Below, in pieces: positions 13,651 through 20,021 of a stretch of DNA of 21,223 nt. The DNA is from a virus. The stretch's first letter is position 1, and the number at the start of each line of letters is the position of its first letter. Made by a program: the position numbers and the translations under genes. The stretch is from positions 1 through 21,223 of IMG/VR virus record IMGVR_UViG_3300043803_001244; one strand, written 5' to 3'. The notes below the pieces were generated by a model. It worked only from the letters and a program-made list of their open reading frames with translations. It did no database searches and was not told the DNA's origin.

Positions 13651-14021
13651 TAGATCGTTTGCAATTGTTTTAAGCACTTATCATCTATTTCTATTTCACT
13701 AATTTTAGTTCTTGGATATTCTGGAAGACGATTCAAAAATACCAAAAAACTTTTAATTGCTGGCCAAAGTTCTTCTTCTAAATGATAGAACAATAAAGGA
13801 ACTGTTGCATCATCAAATACATTAAACAAAATGATGAGGTGGTTCAATATTAAATGAACTTTCAACTCACCAGTATTTTTGTATCTCTTCAATAACCTTT
13901 TAATATAGCGAATACGCTTCAGATCTGCCTCAAAATCATCTCTAGTGACTGCTTGAGGATTATTGTAGAATTTTATAGCAAAGAGCAAATAGTTGCTCTC
14001 ATTCAACTCATCAAATCTCAT
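13650..14021 (-). CDS. Conserved-type helical phage protein, 123 aa
   Basis: The chain is almost entirely helical: MRFDELNESNYLLFAIKFYN, then a basic patch (KRIRYIKRLLKRYKNTGELK), a hydrophobic helix (VHLILNHLIILFNVFDD) and an aromatic C-terminal half (LFYHLEEELWPAIKSFLVFL). The hydrophobic stretch is amphipathic with His and Asn, so it is more likely a core helix than a membrane segment. I associate this sequence type with an uncharacterised family in T4-like phages, from memory. It lies 9 nt after the structural gene at 14031 and is coupled by TAATG to the next gene. Confidence 0.75.
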   Translation of the reverse strand: MRFDELNESNYLLFAIKFYNNPQAVTRDDFEADLKRIRYIKRLLKRYKNTGELKVHLILNHLIILFNVFDDATVPLLFYHLEEELWPAIKSFLVFLNRLPEYPRTKISEIEIDDKCLKQLQTI

Positions 14022-14030
14022 ACCATATTA

Positions 14031-14591
14031 TCAGCTATCTGGGAATCTTGCGTCGTCAGCAGCGTCGCCAGTGATCATGCTTCCTGCAACAAGGGTTTCA
14101 GACTTAACTCTGAAGTTACCGTGCATATCAGTATATGTAGTAACTCCAACCCAACCAGCATGTGATACGCCATAAGCACCCGCTTTTCCACCAACAGTTG
14201 TTGTGCGAGCAACTCCTGCCTCCGTGGTATCAACACCAAAGACTGAAGAATATCTTCCCGTTTTCGCATCTGGTGCTTTATAGACAGAATCTTCGATTGA
14301 AGAAATAGGTCTTTGTGTGATGAAGTATGATGCTCCAGTAATGAGCCCTGTTGATGGGTGTGGGATCAGATACTGAGTGGTAGCAACTGATGCTACAGTG
14401 TTGCTAGTAACTGTTCTAATTACCGCGTGACCATAGGTTGCTCCAGCACCAACGACAATAACATCACCCTCAGATACTTCAAATCCAGTCGTGCTGAATG
14501 TTGTTCCAGTACCAGTGATGACTTCTGTAGAGAGGTCGATTGCGACTGTTCCAGTCTGTCCAACTAAATCTTTATTGCCCCAAAGAGACAT
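14031..14591 (-). CDS. Putative virion structural protein, 186 aa
   Basis: The product is beta-rich and full of G, T, V and S, with few charged residues (MSLWGNKDLVGQTGTVAIDL, VITGTGTTFSTTGF, EVSEGDVIVVGAGATYGHAV). No signal peptide or membrane segment is seen. A protein starting MSLWGNKD is familiar from T4-like cyanophage virions; I am going by recall, not a search. It is the first gene after an exact TATAAATA late promoter (14623-14630), separated from the preceding genes by a terminator, which supports a late structural role. The genes downstream of it on the same transcript include primase and nrdAB. Confidence 0.78.
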   Translation of the reverse strand: MSLWGNKDLVGQTGTVAIDLSTEVITGTGTTFSTTGFEVSEGDVIVVGAGATYGHAVIRTVTSNTVASVATTQYLIPHPSTGLITGASYFITQRPISSIEDSVYKAPDAKTGRYSSVFGVDTTEAGVARTTTVGGKAGAYGVSHAGWVGVTTYTDMHGNFRVKSETLVAGSMITGDAADDARFPDS

Positions 14592-14622
14592 GTTTCCTTA
14601 CCTATGAATTCTTTTATAATGA

Positions 14623-14630
14623 TATTTATA
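14623..14630 (-). promoter_or_regulatory. Late promoter TATAAATA, fused to terminator
   Basis: This is an exact TATAAATA 31 nt before the start at 14591. It continues the seven-T tract of the terminator at 14630-14662. It is the third copy of the 14-nt TTTTTTTATAAATA. Confidence 0.82.
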
Positions 14631-14662
14631 AAAAAAGGAGACTTTTATTTTTTGTCCCCTTT
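14630..14662 (-). terminator. Rho-independent terminator after the 54-aa gene
   Basis: AAAGGAGAC (14634-14642) pairs with GTCCCCTTT (14654-14662), nine pairs including one G-U, around an A/T-rich 11-nt loop, followed on the minus strand by seven Ts. The TAA stop of the 54-aa gene lies in the loop. It is weaker than the terminator at 8519-8544. Confidence 0.7.
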
Positions 14663-14809
14663 ACGTAAAACTATTCTTAGAAAATTTGTAGTTAAATCAA
14701 GTAGACCATTCTCCTCAAATCTTTTTGTTTTTGCTAACCACTCAGAGGCAGTTAACAATAGACCGAGAACAATGGTTACTCCCCAGTTAGTTACAAAACA
14801 AGTAATCAT
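14645..14809 (-). CDS. Small membrane protein, 54 aa
   Basis: Translating the minus strand from the ATG at 14809 gives 54 aa: MITCFVTNWGVTIVLGLLLT and on through ASEWLAKTKRFEENGLLDLT to a basic C-terminus (VLRKGDKK). Residues about 8-22 form one membrane helix. The start overlaps the stop of the 57-aa gene by 4 nt (ATGA), which explains the lack of a ribosome site and supports the gene. The stop lies in the loop of the terminator. No family is recognised. As a coupled pair with the 57-aa protein it may form a small membrane complex. Confidence 0.62.
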   Translation of the reverse strand: MITCFVTNWGVTIVLGLLLTASEWLAKTKRFEENGLLDLTTNFLRIVLRKGDKK

Positions 14810-14979
14810 GCTTGTGGCGTAAAGAGCTTATCTTTCACCATTTCATAGACTACATTGTCAATACTATTATCTGTGCTATCAACATACTTCTTGAGCAGGT
14901 CAAGAACAAGTTGCTTAACTGCTGGGTGTGTCGCAATCTGAACCAGAAGTGGTTTTACCACTGCTACTACTGCGCCCAT
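14806..14979 (-). CDS. Small helical protein, 57 aa
   Basis: The ATG at 14979 has GGAGG exactly five nt upstream, a strong site for this genome. The product (MGAVVAVVKPLLVQIATHPA, VKQLVLDLLKKYVDST, then an acidic helix ending LFTPQA) is two amphipathic helices; the first stretch is hydrophobic enough to touch a membrane. I recall similar short proteins in T4-like cyanophages but no function. A late-promoter-like box (CTAAATAA at 15009) lies 30 nt upstream and the 54-aa membrane gene is coupled downstream. Confidence 0.72.
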   Translation of the reverse strand: MGAVVAVVKPLLVQIATHPAVKQLVLDLLKKYVDSTDNSIDNVVYEMVKDKLFTPQA

Positions 14980-15008
14980 GATGACCTCCGTGTGAAGAGT
15001 ATCCTGGC

Positions 15009-15016
15009 TTATTTAG
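15009..15016 (-). promoter_or_regulatory. Late-promoter-like box CTAAATAA
   Basis: CTAAATAA on the minus strand lies 30 nt before the start at 14979, just after the stop of the 630-aa gene. It is one of several C-substituted late-type boxes in the window. Confidence 0.5.
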
Positions 15017-15018
15017 TA

Positions 15019-16911
15019 TCAGTCAAACCTTGAACTTTGCATATCTTGTGATCTTTGAGCAGCAGCACGACGCATTGCTACTTTTTGAGCAGGAGATCTT
15101 GGTCCACCATATTCACCAGCGGCAGGTGGTTTCTTACCAGGAACCTTTTTCTGCTGTCCTTTTGGAGTTCCCTCCATTTTACGAATACTCTTTTTCACCA
15201 TACGATATGCTGGATCAGAAGAACCACCACTTTCTTTTCCTTGCTCTCTTTCAAGACGATTTAATTCATCAAGTTGATCACCATCTGGTTCATAAGATTG
15301 ATTTATAACTTGCTGAGTTCTAGCAGCAACTTGTCTTTGGAGAGGAGTTTGTGGTTGACGCTTTTGCATCATTTTATCATTTGTACCTGTACCCAATGTA
15401 TTGGCAGCACTCTTAATGGCACCCTTAATAGCAAAACCAACAGGATCTGTCAAATTTCTTTGCAGATTTCTAGCACCTTGCTCATAAGGTGTTCTTGGAT
15501 TGGAAAGAATTGCTGCTCCAAGTCGAGATGCACCAACACTTAAACCCATTCCCTCTTCAACCGTTTCTTCAGAAGCAACCATTACAATAGGGTTTTTGGC
15601 ACCCATTGCTCTTAACTTATTTTTAATTAAGTTAGTTTTTGCATAATCGCCACGAGTATCTCTTTCCTTTTCTTTATCACTACCCTTATCATCACACCCA
15701 CAGTCTGCTGCTTCTGCTACTTTTTCAGGAAGACCTTTGTGCTTAGTCTTTGCAAACTTCTTAGCTTCTTTCTTAGTCATACCTTCGGCAGCCTTTGCAA
15801 CCTCAGGTGACGCTGGTTTTTCACCCTTCTTAGCAGCATAAACCATTCCCATAAAACGCTGCTGTGCCTTACTCATTGCTTTTTCAGCAATCAGTTCGCC
15901 TTCAAGTTCTGTTCCTGCTTGAATGATGCGCTTACTCGCTTCTGGATTAGAGGAATCATCAGGAAAAACTTTTACAACATTTTTTCCCTTCATCACATCA
16001 ATTTTATTAACGTTAGAATTTGGGTTTGCACTATCACCAGCAGCATCTGCAATAAACTCTTCGTTGCGAGTTGCAATTGCTTTACCAATTGCCTTACGAC
16101 GCTTATGAAGATACTTATCGGTCTTATCATTATCACCATCATTATCAATATCAGCATCCTCTTGTCCAACTGGATCAAGTCCTTCTTTTCTCATTGCAAT
16201 TGCACTACCAATTGCCTTACGACGCTTTAGAAGATATCTATCAGACTTGTCATGATCACCGTCATTATCAACATCTTTGTCTTCTTTACCTACTGGATCC
16301 AACTTTTTCTTACCACCGCCACCTAAAGCACGTGCGGTGCTTTCACCACGTCTTTTTTCACCTTCATAAGGTTCACCATGCTCGGTCATTTCAACTTTAA
16401 GACCTCTTCCTCTCAGTTGAGTGATCTTTTCACGAGTTGCATATCTCACATAAGAACGATTGTTCTTTACATCGGTAACTCTTACCTTATACTTTCTTTC
16501 TTGCTCTTCTGCTAGTTGTTGCTCATAAGGAAGTTCAATAACCTCTTCCTTTTGAACTCCCTCAACAAAAACCTTGAACATTGCGTTTGCAACAGTATCA
16601 ACTGCCCAGTCAACACTTTCAAATGCGTATTGCTCAGAAACTCCACCACCCTTTCCAAAAAGTTTTGCTTTTACAGCAGTTCTTTCTGCAGGATTCAATG
16701 AACTGTGAGACATATACTGAGAGAATGCCTGTCTCAGATCCATCTCCTCTCTTCTTGCACGATAGCGAATATCGTAAACTGCCTGACGAATTCTTTTCTC
16801 AGAAGACTCTTCTGTAGCACCCTTGCCCTTTTCATCTTTTTTTGCAGCGGCAGCTGCAGCAGCAGGAGCGTGCTTTCTCGCTGGAAGTTCCTCAACAATG
16901 TGCTTACTCAT
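15019..16911 (-). CDS. Large low-complexity virion-type protein with duplicated EF-hand-like loops, 630 aa
   Basis: After an Ala/Lys-rich start (residues 11-30), residues about 37-130 form an ordered helical domain (RQAVYDIRYRARREEMDLRQ). Residues 204-285 are two 41-residue repeats (LDPVGxED, then a 12-residue loop, then a basic RRKAIGxAIA helix). The loops at 213-224 (DVDNDGDHDKSD) and 254-265 (DIDNDGDNDKTD) have Asp at every EF-hand ligand position. The rest is charged and disordered with a CGC motif near residue 400. No enzyme motif is visible. A late box (CATAAATA) lies 36 nt upstream. The features suggest a virion, scaffold or head-internal protein that binds calcium; this is inference. 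Confidence 0.78.
   Translation of the reverse strand: MSKHIVEELPARKHAPAAAAAAAKKDEKGKGATEESSEKRIRQAVYDIRYRARREEMDLRQAFSQYMSHSSLNPAERTAVKAKLFGKGGGVSEQYAFESVDWAVDTVANAMFKVFVEGVQKEEVIELPYEQQLAEEQERKYKVRVTDVKNNRSYVRYATREKITQLRGRGLKVEMTEHGEPYEGEKRRGESTARALGGGGKKKLDPVGKEDKDVDNDGDHDKSDRYLLKRRKAIGSAIAMRKEGLDPVGQEDADIDNDGDNDKTDKYLHKRRKAIGKAIATRNEEFIADAAGDSANPNSNVNKIDVMKGKNVVKVFPDDSSNPEASKRIIQAGTELEGELIAEKAMSKAQQRFMGMVYAAKKGEKPASPEVAKAAEGMTKKEAKKFAKTKHKGLPEKVAEAADCGCDDKGSDKEKERDTRGDYAKTNLIKNKLRAMGAKNPIVMVASEETVEEGMGLSVGASRLGAAILSNPRTPYEQGARNLQRNLTDPVGFAIKGAIKSAANTLGTGTNDKMMQKRQPQTPLQRQVAARTQQVINQSYEPDGDQLDELNRLEREQGKESGGSSDPAYRMVKKSIRKMEGTPKGQQKKVPGKKPPAAGEYGGPRSPAQKVAMRRAAAQRSQDMQSSRFD
16057..16302. 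repeat. Tandem 123-bp repeat encoding EF-hand-like modules
   Basis: Two adjacent 123-bp units (16180-16302 and 16057-16179) encode residues 204-244 and 245-285 of the 630-aa protein. They match over nearly the whole 41-residue period and are still clearly alike at DNA level (for example ACCAATTGCCTTACGACGCT in both), pointing to a duplication within the gene. Confidence 0.85.
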
Positions 16912-16926
16912 TTGGGGATTTTTTAA

Positions 16927-18219
16927 TTACTTACTTTTCCTATACTTATTTATGAAATTCAATCCGAAGTTCTTTTGACCAAATGCAACATTCTCAGTTC
17001 CTAACTGAGAACCAGGTGTTTGCTGAGCAGCATACTTCAAATATCCTGTTGTTCCAACTAAAGTATTTGGTTTTCCAGGAAGTCTCATCTTTCTATCCAT
17101 TCTCTTTTCTTGATAGACTTCCATCACATCTTTAATCCAAGACTTAAACATAATATTATCTTCGGTTACACAAATCAAATAGTTTGTGCCTCTACGAATA
17201 ATGCGACCAACAAGACCAGTATTTAAGTTTTCTACAAGTTGACCAATTCTAAAAATAACTTCTCCAAGATAGTTCTCACGAAGAGTTTGTGAATCAAACT
17301 TTGGAGCAATCTCCCAGACTTCTGCAACCTGATCCTGAATACCCATTGCAGTGCGAACAGTATCAAAAACTGCTCTTGCATCTTTGGGTTTCATCTCTGG
17401 AGGCATTCCTAAACGAAATGTCTTAAAGTCTCCCTCTGCTGCAGCAAGTCTCATTCTTGAAGCAGAGAGACCTTCTACACCTTCAGAGTCTGGATCACGA
17501 TCACCAGCAGAAATTACCTCAATATTATCAAAGGCATAAAGGTTTCCATTATAATTATTGGCAAGTTTATCAAACTCTTTAACTCTATCTCCACCACCAA
17601 CTATTCTTACATTTGTATATCCATCATTATGTGCTTTCTTTAGAACATCAAAAATAGTTCTAGTATTTCCATCATTGACAATTCTCTCACTATGTTGAGG
17701 GAACATCGAACGCATTAATGTTACTTTAGTATCAGGATCAAGTGGATTCTTTTTCGGATCCTGACTGCGCGAAGGAACGATCATATAGTCACTTCCTTCT
17801 TGCTCCGCAGAAGCAGCAGCAGTATCCATCAACTGAAGATGCCCTAAATGTGGCGGGTTGAAACGACCAAAAGCAATCGTAAGTGTACCTTTAGTTTTTT
17901 CTACTGGTAAGAAATTAACTGGGGGTGCTTCTTGAGCAACTGGTTGTGGCGCTGCTTGTGGAGCAGGTTCCTGTTGCTGCTGCAATGCAGGATCCACAAA
18001 GTTTGGATTTGAAATATTTTTTTCTTTCTCTGTTTGTGCTGGATCTTTTCCACCAACTTTTTGACGCTTATTATAAAACTTGAGAGTTCCCCTTACTGTT
18101 TTAGCAACAAACTCTCCAGTTGCACGATCATACCACCCACCGTGTCCATCACCAACAAGACCCATTCTTGCTGCTTGTTGGGAAGCACTTTCAGATAAAA
18201 ATTGGAAAAAACTTTTCAT
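16927..18219 (-). CDS. Cytidylyltransferase-like nucleotidyltransferase with capsid-targeting-like N-terminus, 430 aa
   Basis: Residues 1-11 (MKSFFQFLSES) resemble the T4 internal-protein capsid-targeting sequence (MKTYQEFIAEA); LSE before S fits gp21 cleavage. Residues about 80-100 are a Gln/Pro/Ala linker. Residues 110-275 form a nucleotidyltransferase domain of the HxGH superfamily: TIAFGRFNPPHLGHLQLMD with HLGH at 124-127, VRIVGGGDRV, and SASRMR at 252-257 in place of the usual ISSTxIR. Relatives include NMN, pantetheine-phosphate and glycerol-3-phosphate nucleotidyltransferases; the substrate is not clear. Residues 310-370 form a further domain (GLVGRIIRRGTNYLICVTED, FKSWIKDVMEV). The start overlaps the previous stop by 1 nt. 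An enzyme packaged in the head and delivered with the DNA is possible. Confidence 0.82.
   Translation of the reverse strand: MKSFFQFLSESASQQAARMGLVGDGHGGWYDRATGEFVAKTVRGTLKFYNKRQKVGGKDPAQTEKEKNISNPNFVDPALQQQQEPAPQAAPQPVAQEAPPVNFLPVEKTKGTLTIAFGRFNPPHLGHLQLMDTAAASAEQEGSDYMIVPSRSQDPKKNPLDPDTKVTLMRSMFPQHSERIVNDGNTRTIFDVLKKAHNDGYTNVRIVGGGDRVKEFDKLANNYNGNLYAFDNIEVISAGDRDPDSEGVEGLSASRMRLAAAEGDFKTFRLGMPPEMKPKDARAVFDTVRTAMGIQDQVAEVWEIAPKFDSQTLRENYLGEVIFRIGQLVENLNTGLVGRIIRRGTNYLICVTEDNIMFKSWIKDVMEVYQEKRMDRKMRLPGKPNTLVGTTGYLKYAAQQTPGSQLGTENVAFGQKNFGLNFINKYRKSK
16947..16954 (-). promoter_or_regulatory. Late promoter box CATAAATA
   Basis: CATAAATA lies inside the last codons of the nucleotidyltransferase gene, 35 nt before the start at 16911. 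It would let the 630-aa gene be transcribed separately at late times. Confidence 0.55.
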
Positions 18220-18437
18220 TACTTATTTTTATTTTTACGAAGTTCGGAAGTTATTGCTCGTTCGTTAGAGACAATATACCCTAAGATACTTTTTCTTATC
18301 TTTATATATTTATCCTTATCCACTTTCTTCCGTTGAGCATCAGATTCTTTTTGAAGAGTAGTATAAACATATCCAGCAAAATCTTTAAAGTCTTTGCCCT
18401 TAAAATCTTGAATGAGTTTTTGTAAATATTCTTTCAT
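18219..18437 (-). CDS. Small basic helical protein, 72 aa
   Basis: The product (MKEYLQKLIQDFKGKDFKDF and on to SELRKNKNK) is helical and lysine-rich. It overlaps the stop of the PD-(D/E)XK-like gene by 4 nt (ATGA) and its own stop overlaps the nucleotidyltransferase start by 1 nt (TAATG), so three genes are translationally coupled. No family is recognised. The coupling suggests it is made together with, and may act with, the nuclease-like protein or the nucleotidyltransferase. Confidence 0.72.
   Translation of the reverse strand: MKEYLQKLIQDFKGKDFKDFAGYVYTTLQKESDAQRKKVDKDKYIKIRKSILGYIVSNERAITSELRKNKNK
18307..18314 (-). promoter_or_regulatory. Possible late promoter box GATAAATA inside the 72-aa gene
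   Basis: GATAAATA occurs 88 nt before the nucleotidyltransferase start. The region is A/T- and Lys-rich, so chance is a real possibility. Confidence 0.25.
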
Positions 18438-19114
18438 TGTCCCATAAGAAATCCAACACCCTTATCAATATCATATTTTGATCTTGGTGGTTTTGAAGTA
18501 ATTTGAAGAGCAGTTGTAAAACGATAGTTATATATTGGAGAACTACCACCCCTCTTTAAACGAATACGAATTCTCAAACCAGGACTAAACTGGGGGATAG
18601 GTAACCCAGCAGGATTTGCTGCCATATAATACATCCCATACCCACCAATTTGAATATAATAGGTTGACTTTGCACCATAGTAAGACCAGAGAGCACTTGA
18701 TGGTATCGTTAAAAACCTATCGGTAAATCTTCTATAATCAGAAGAAACCATTTCCTGAGTGAAATCTTTATTATCAATGGTTCCTTTATTTGGTGGTCCT
18801 TTAGGTCCCCATTCTTTATTTGCAAATGCTTCAATACCAACTGCTCTCATAAGTTGGCGAAGTTCATCTGCCGCTGCAGTTTTTGCTCCACCTAAAACCC
18901 ATTTTCCATTTACATATTCGAAACTACCTTGTCCGTAGTCCGCTTTAAGATCAAGTTTAACTTCCAACTTATATGGTTTTCCATTATAAATGAACATTGC
19001 GTCAGGAGCATTTGGATCTGACCCAGCAGGAGTAAAACCTTTTGGAACTAGTCCTTTTGATTTTAAACTATTATGGACTCTTCCTTCGTAAAGAAACCCC
19101 TGTTCGCCAGCCAT
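18434..19114 (-). CDS. PD-(D/E)XK-like nuclease-fold protein, 226 aa
   Basis: Residues 10-53 fit the PD-(D/E)XK core: E10 in the first helix (LYEGRVHNSLK), P37-D38 in APDAMF, and E51-x-K53 in KLEVKLD. The spacing between D38 and E51 (13 residues across a beta-turn) is normal for the fold. The C-terminal half is aromatic and glycine-rich (YYIQIGGYGMYYMAANPAGL) and ends MGQ. The likely activity is DNA cleavage or DNA-end or branch processing; the target is unknown. A late-type box joins the tRNA-Leu 3' end to this gene's leader. The downstream gene is coupled by ATGA. I recall relatives in T4-like cyanophages without a known role. Confidence 0.75.
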   Translation of the reverse strand: MAGEQGFLYEGRVHNSLKSKGLVPKGFTPAGSDPNAPDAMFIYNGKPYKLEVKLDLKADYGQGSFEYVNGKWVLGGAKTAAADELRQLMRAVGIEAFANKEWGPKGPPNKGTIDNKDFTQEMVSSDYRRFTDRFLTIPSSALWSYYGAKSTYYIQIGGYGMYYMAANPAGLPIPQFSPGLRIRIRLKRGGSSPIYNYRFTTALQITSKPPRSKYDIDKGVGFLMGQ

Positions 19115-19126
19115 TAGCTTTTATTG

Positions 19127-19134
19127 ATATTTAG
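19127..19134 (-). promoter_or_regulatory. Late-promoter-like box CTAAATAT abutting tRNA-Leu
   Basis: CTAAATAT begins at the base after the tRNA-Leu discriminator base, 12 nt before the ATG at 19114. A tRNA end and a late-type box share a junction with no spacer. Confidence 0.45.
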
Positions 19135-19216
19135 TGCCCAAAAGAGGACTTGAACCTCCACAGAATACTCTACTGGAACCTAAACCCAGCGCGTCTACCA
19201 ATTCCGCCATTTGGGC
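19135..19216 (-). tRNA. tRNA-Leu (anticodon TAG)
   Basis: The 82-nt cloverleaf on the minus strand has acceptor GCCCAAA/TTTGGGC, a D-arm with AATTGGTAGACGC, anticodon stem CTGGG/TCCAG with loop TTTAGGT (anticodon TAG), a type II variable arm (AGA/TCT stem) and T-loop TTCAAGT. The discriminator base is A. CCA is not encoded, so it must be added by the host. It reads CUN leucine codons. Confidence 0.95.
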
Positions 19217-19219
19217 ATT

Positions 19220-19243
19220 ATTTGCTATTTGCAAATAGCAAAT
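19220..19243. repeat. Perfect 24-nt palindrome between the two tRNA genes
   Basis: ATTTGCTATTTG is followed directly by its exact reverse complement. As RNA it would fold into a 10-bp stem with a TGCA loop. It fills all but three bases of the gap between tRNA-Ala and tRNA-Leu and includes the tRNA-Ala discriminator base. It may guide processing of the two-tRNA transcript. Confidence 0.85.
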
Positions 19244-19315
19244 GGAGAATAGGGGACTCGAACCCCTCACCCCCGCCGTGCAAAGGCGGTGCTCTACCAA
19301 ATGAGCTAATTCCCC
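19243..19315 (-). tRNA. tRNA-Ala (anticodon TGC)
   Basis: The 73-nt cloverleaf on the minus strand has acceptor GGGGAAT/ATTCTCC (one G-U pair), D-arm GCTCATTTGGTAGAGC, anticodon stem CCGCC/GGCGG with loop TTTGCAC (anticodon TGC) and T-arm AGGGG-TTCGAGT-CCCCT. The discriminator base is A and CCA is not encoded. It reads GCN alanine codons. Confidence 0.95.
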
Positions 19316-19320
19316 AGAAA

Positions 19321-19332
19321 ACCCTTTCGGGT
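19321..19332 (-). terminator. Short GAAA-loop hairpin between the 60-aa gene and tRNA-Ala
   Basis: On the minus strand ACCC-GAAA-GGGT is followed by TTTTC. The stem is only 4 bp with a stable GNRA loop and touches the stop codon of the gene at 19332. It could be a weak terminator or a processing or protection element for the tRNA transcript. Confidence 0.35.
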
Positions 19333-19514
19333 CAATCAAATTCTACCACAGAACCAATACCATTGTCAATGTCTTGGATGACTGTGCGAATATCAGTGAT
19401 ACGCTCAGGCACGTGTTCGTAACTGTAACCTCGCTGTGCCTCAAACAGAACTTGACGAACTGCGGCAGCACAACGAACATCCATTTTGATTGTTACTTTC
19501 TTTTCTTTAGTCAT
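19332..19514 (-). CDS. Small conserved-type protein, 60 aa
   Basis: The product is MTKEKKVTIKMDVRCAAAVR, a helix (QVLFEAQRGYSYEHVPERIT) and an acidic C-terminus (IGSVVEFD). It has one Cys, no membrane segment and no recognised motif; a short strand-helix-helix fold is likely. It begins 6 nt after the stop of the 166-aa gene and lacks a clear ribosome site, implying coupled translation. I recall short proteins of this kind in cyanophage genomes but know no function. Confidence 0.7.
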   Translation of the reverse strand: MTKEKKVTIKMDVRCAAAVRQVLFEAQRGYSYEHVPERITDIRTVIQDIDNGIGSVVEFD

Positions 19515-19520
19515 TAGTCG

Positions 19521-20021
19521 TCAGGCAAGAGATTTTGATAATTCAGAATTAATAGTGAGAGCTACATCTGCTGGGACATTGGTATATTCACTTCTAAAAT
19601 TATTATGCTGAATAATAATAACAGCGCATCCAGTTTCCTTATTTGTTTGGTCAATATTGCCAACTTTTAATTCACCATTATCTTCAGTGAAATAAAGTCT
19701 TCCGATTTTTTGTTCCTTAAAAATATTTGGAAGTTTTTCTCTCCATTCATCCCATTGTTCTGACATTTTACCATTTTTGAATCTTTGAGAAATCATATCA
19801 ACAACTTTATCCCAGTCGTCATTATCAAGATAAAACGTAAAGTGATTTTTAGCAATCTCTTTAACACCTCTTAACGCTTTACTTTCTGGATTTCTTTTTG
19901 CTTGTTCAGAAAGAGCTTTTCTAACAATTAACCTCCAAGTCTTATTAAATTCTGCAGAGAAATTTGGATATTTGAGATTTAGTTCCTCTACGGTTATTCT
20001 TTTTTTAGTTGCAGTAATCAT
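19521..20021 (-). CDS. Unknown protein, 166 aa
   Basis: The start overlaps the mazG stop by 4 nt (ATGA). The N-terminal half is basic and helical (MITATKKRITVEELNLKYPN; KTWRLIVRKALSEQAKR), followed by acidic and aromatic stretches (FTFYLDNDDWDKVVD, EQWDEWREKLPNIF) and a beta-rich end (GCAVIIIQHNNFRSEYTNVP). No catalytic motif or membrane segment is seen. Coupling to mazG suggests a role in the same early, nucleotide-related programme, but this is only context. Confidence 0.72.
   Translation of the reverse strand: MITATKKRITVEELNLKYPNFSAEFNKTWRLIVRKALSEQAKRNPESKALRGVKEIAKNHFTFYLDNDDWDKVVDMISQRFKNGKMSEQWDEWREKLPNIFKEQKIGRLYFTEDNGELKVGNIDQTNKETGCAVIIIQHNNFRSEYTNVPADVALTINSELSKSLA

Noticed and set aside
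19121-19339. Open frame of 72 codons on the minus strand
   Set aside because: It is entirely covered by tRNA-Leu, the palindrome and tRNA-Ala; its protein sequence is just the translated tRNA cloverleaves.
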